From NCBI RefSeq assembly GCF_000332195.1, contig NZ_KB235919.1, positions 149,038 to 213,037 on the forward strand: DNA of 64,000 nucleotides, in the 5' to 3' direction. Every line of letters begins with the position of its first letter. Within the stretch, counting starts at the first letter, position 1. The notes under the pieces are model-generated. The model was given only the letters and a program-made list of their open reading frames with translations, was not told the DNA's origin and ran no database searches. Shown here one piece after another: positions 63,593 through 64,000 of this stretch. The translations under genes and the position numbers were made by a program. This stretch comes from Pleurocapsa sp. PCC 7319. Lineage in GTDB: Bacteria > Cyanobacteriota > Cyanobacteriia > Cyanobacteriales > Xenococcaceae.

Positions 63593-64000
63593 ATGGCAAA
63601 AACATCGAAAGGATTCGGCGATCTACTTAAGTTTGAGAGGAAAAAAGGTAAAAAGTCACCTAAATCGGAACCGAAAATTACCATTTTGAAAACAGAAAAT
63701 GATAATGAGCCTTATGTTGAGTCCAATGTTAAGGAACAAGAACAAAGAATTGGCGCAATTGTAGGTTTAGATGAAGACGGAGAAGTGTTAGACGTTAATG
63801 CTCAGACTTTAGCTTCCTATCGCAGTTATCTCGAACAACATTTAACATCTCTTTGTTCTGTCACAGGCATCGAAGATTTAGGGTGTTTTGGATGGGAAGA
63901 GTACTACACTATCGGCCCTGGTTCTAAGAAGGAACACGAACGGTTAAGAAAAACCAAACCTTCTTATCAAGATACTTATGAATTGCTGGGGTTTGAAAAT
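63593..64000 (+). CDS. Hypothetical protein, partial (runs off the right edge)
   Basis: An ATG at 63593 opens a frame of 136 codons with no stop before the window end. It begins MAKTSKGFGDLLKFERKKGK, strongly basic and probably disordered. It continues RIGAIVGLDEDGEVLDVNAQ, LASYRSYLEQHLTSLCSVTG, LGCFGWEEYYTIGPGSKKEH and SYQDTYELLGFEN. I recognise no family. It is divergent from the fadE-like gene, with about 90 bases between them. Confidence 0.75.
   Translation, partial: MAKTSKGFGDLLKFERKKGKKSPKSEPKITILKTENDNEPYVESNVKEQEQRIGAIVGLDEDGEVLDVNAQTLASYRSYLEQHLTSLCSVTGIEDLGCFGWEEYYTIGPGSKKEHERLRKTKPSYQDTYELLGFEN

Noticed and set aside
1-64000. Search by eye for tRNA, rRNA, prophage structural genes and replication origins
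   Set aside because: No cloverleaf with a recognisable T-loop, no rRNA block, no capsid, tail or terminase genes and no dnaA or rep gene was seen. Small RNAs without clear structure could have been missed.

Overview
The window is cyanobacterial. It has many GCGATCGC (HIP1) octamers, an exopolysaccharide locus with a HepA-type ABC exporter, a multi-GAF sensor kinase, IS1182/IS4/IS630 insertion sequences, a RelE-type toxin-antitoxin pair and heptamer repeat arrays. The mix and the AT-rich spacers suggest a large-genome unicellular or baeocyte-forming (pleurocapsalean-like) species. That placement is an inference, because no rRNA or other marker gene is present.

Positions 1-31.5 kb: almost everything lies on the minus strand, so transcription runs from about 31.5 kb toward 1. 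From its upstream end the locus holds a GT2 glycosyltransferase, a fused Wzz/BY-kinase chain-length protein, an O-antigen-ligase/Wzy-like polymerase, three GT4 glycosyltransferases, three intact sulfotransferases plus an internally deleted one, two paralogous hexapeptide acyltransferases flanking a HepA-like ABC exporter, a PssD/PssE (Alg14/Alg13-like) split glycosyltransferase, a GT2, RfbF (CDP-glucose synthesis), an LhgO-type FAD oxidoreductase, a GT2-GtrA fusion, a sugar SDR, two polysaccharide-lyase-like exoproteins, a capsule-type sulfotransferase-like protein, a sugar nucleotidyltransferase, an RmlC-like epimerase, a SAF-domain oxidoreductase and an SGNH esterase with RTX repeats. Together these read as a sulfated and acylated exopolysaccharide factory with its own secreted trimming enzymes. 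At the left edge sit a chorismatase and the N-terminus of an AMP-forming acyl-CoA synthetase, which suggests activation of an aromatic acid.

Positions 31.5-44.8 kb: AT-rich and gene-poor. It holds a zinc-ribbon-like small protein, a DUF3102 protein, two IS200/IS605-like end hairpins, a convergent pair (SLC12-type cation-chloride cotransporter and a Ca2+-type P-type ATPase), a bactofilin-like membrane protein, an overlooked 50-residue membrane peptide and a lone CheY-like receiver.

Positions 44.8-56.7 kb: heavily rearranged. A 1529-codon multi-GAF sensor kinase is split by a 1.9 kb IS1182 element, and removing the element plus one 5-bp target duplication restores the frame exactly. A RelE-type toxin-antitoxin pair and a nested palindromic repeat lie between the kinase and its likely NarL-type response regulator. 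A Uma2-family gene is split by an IS4-family element that carries a passenger gene and is itself split by an IS630 element.

Positions 56.7-64 kb: an aldehyde dehydrogenase lacking its first ~20-25 residues, an iron-type alcohol dehydrogenase, a chimeric small ORF made from two gene remnants, an alpha/beta hydrolase, a FadE-size acyl-CoA dehydrogenase with an embedded heptamer repeat, and the start of an unrecognised protein running off the right edge.
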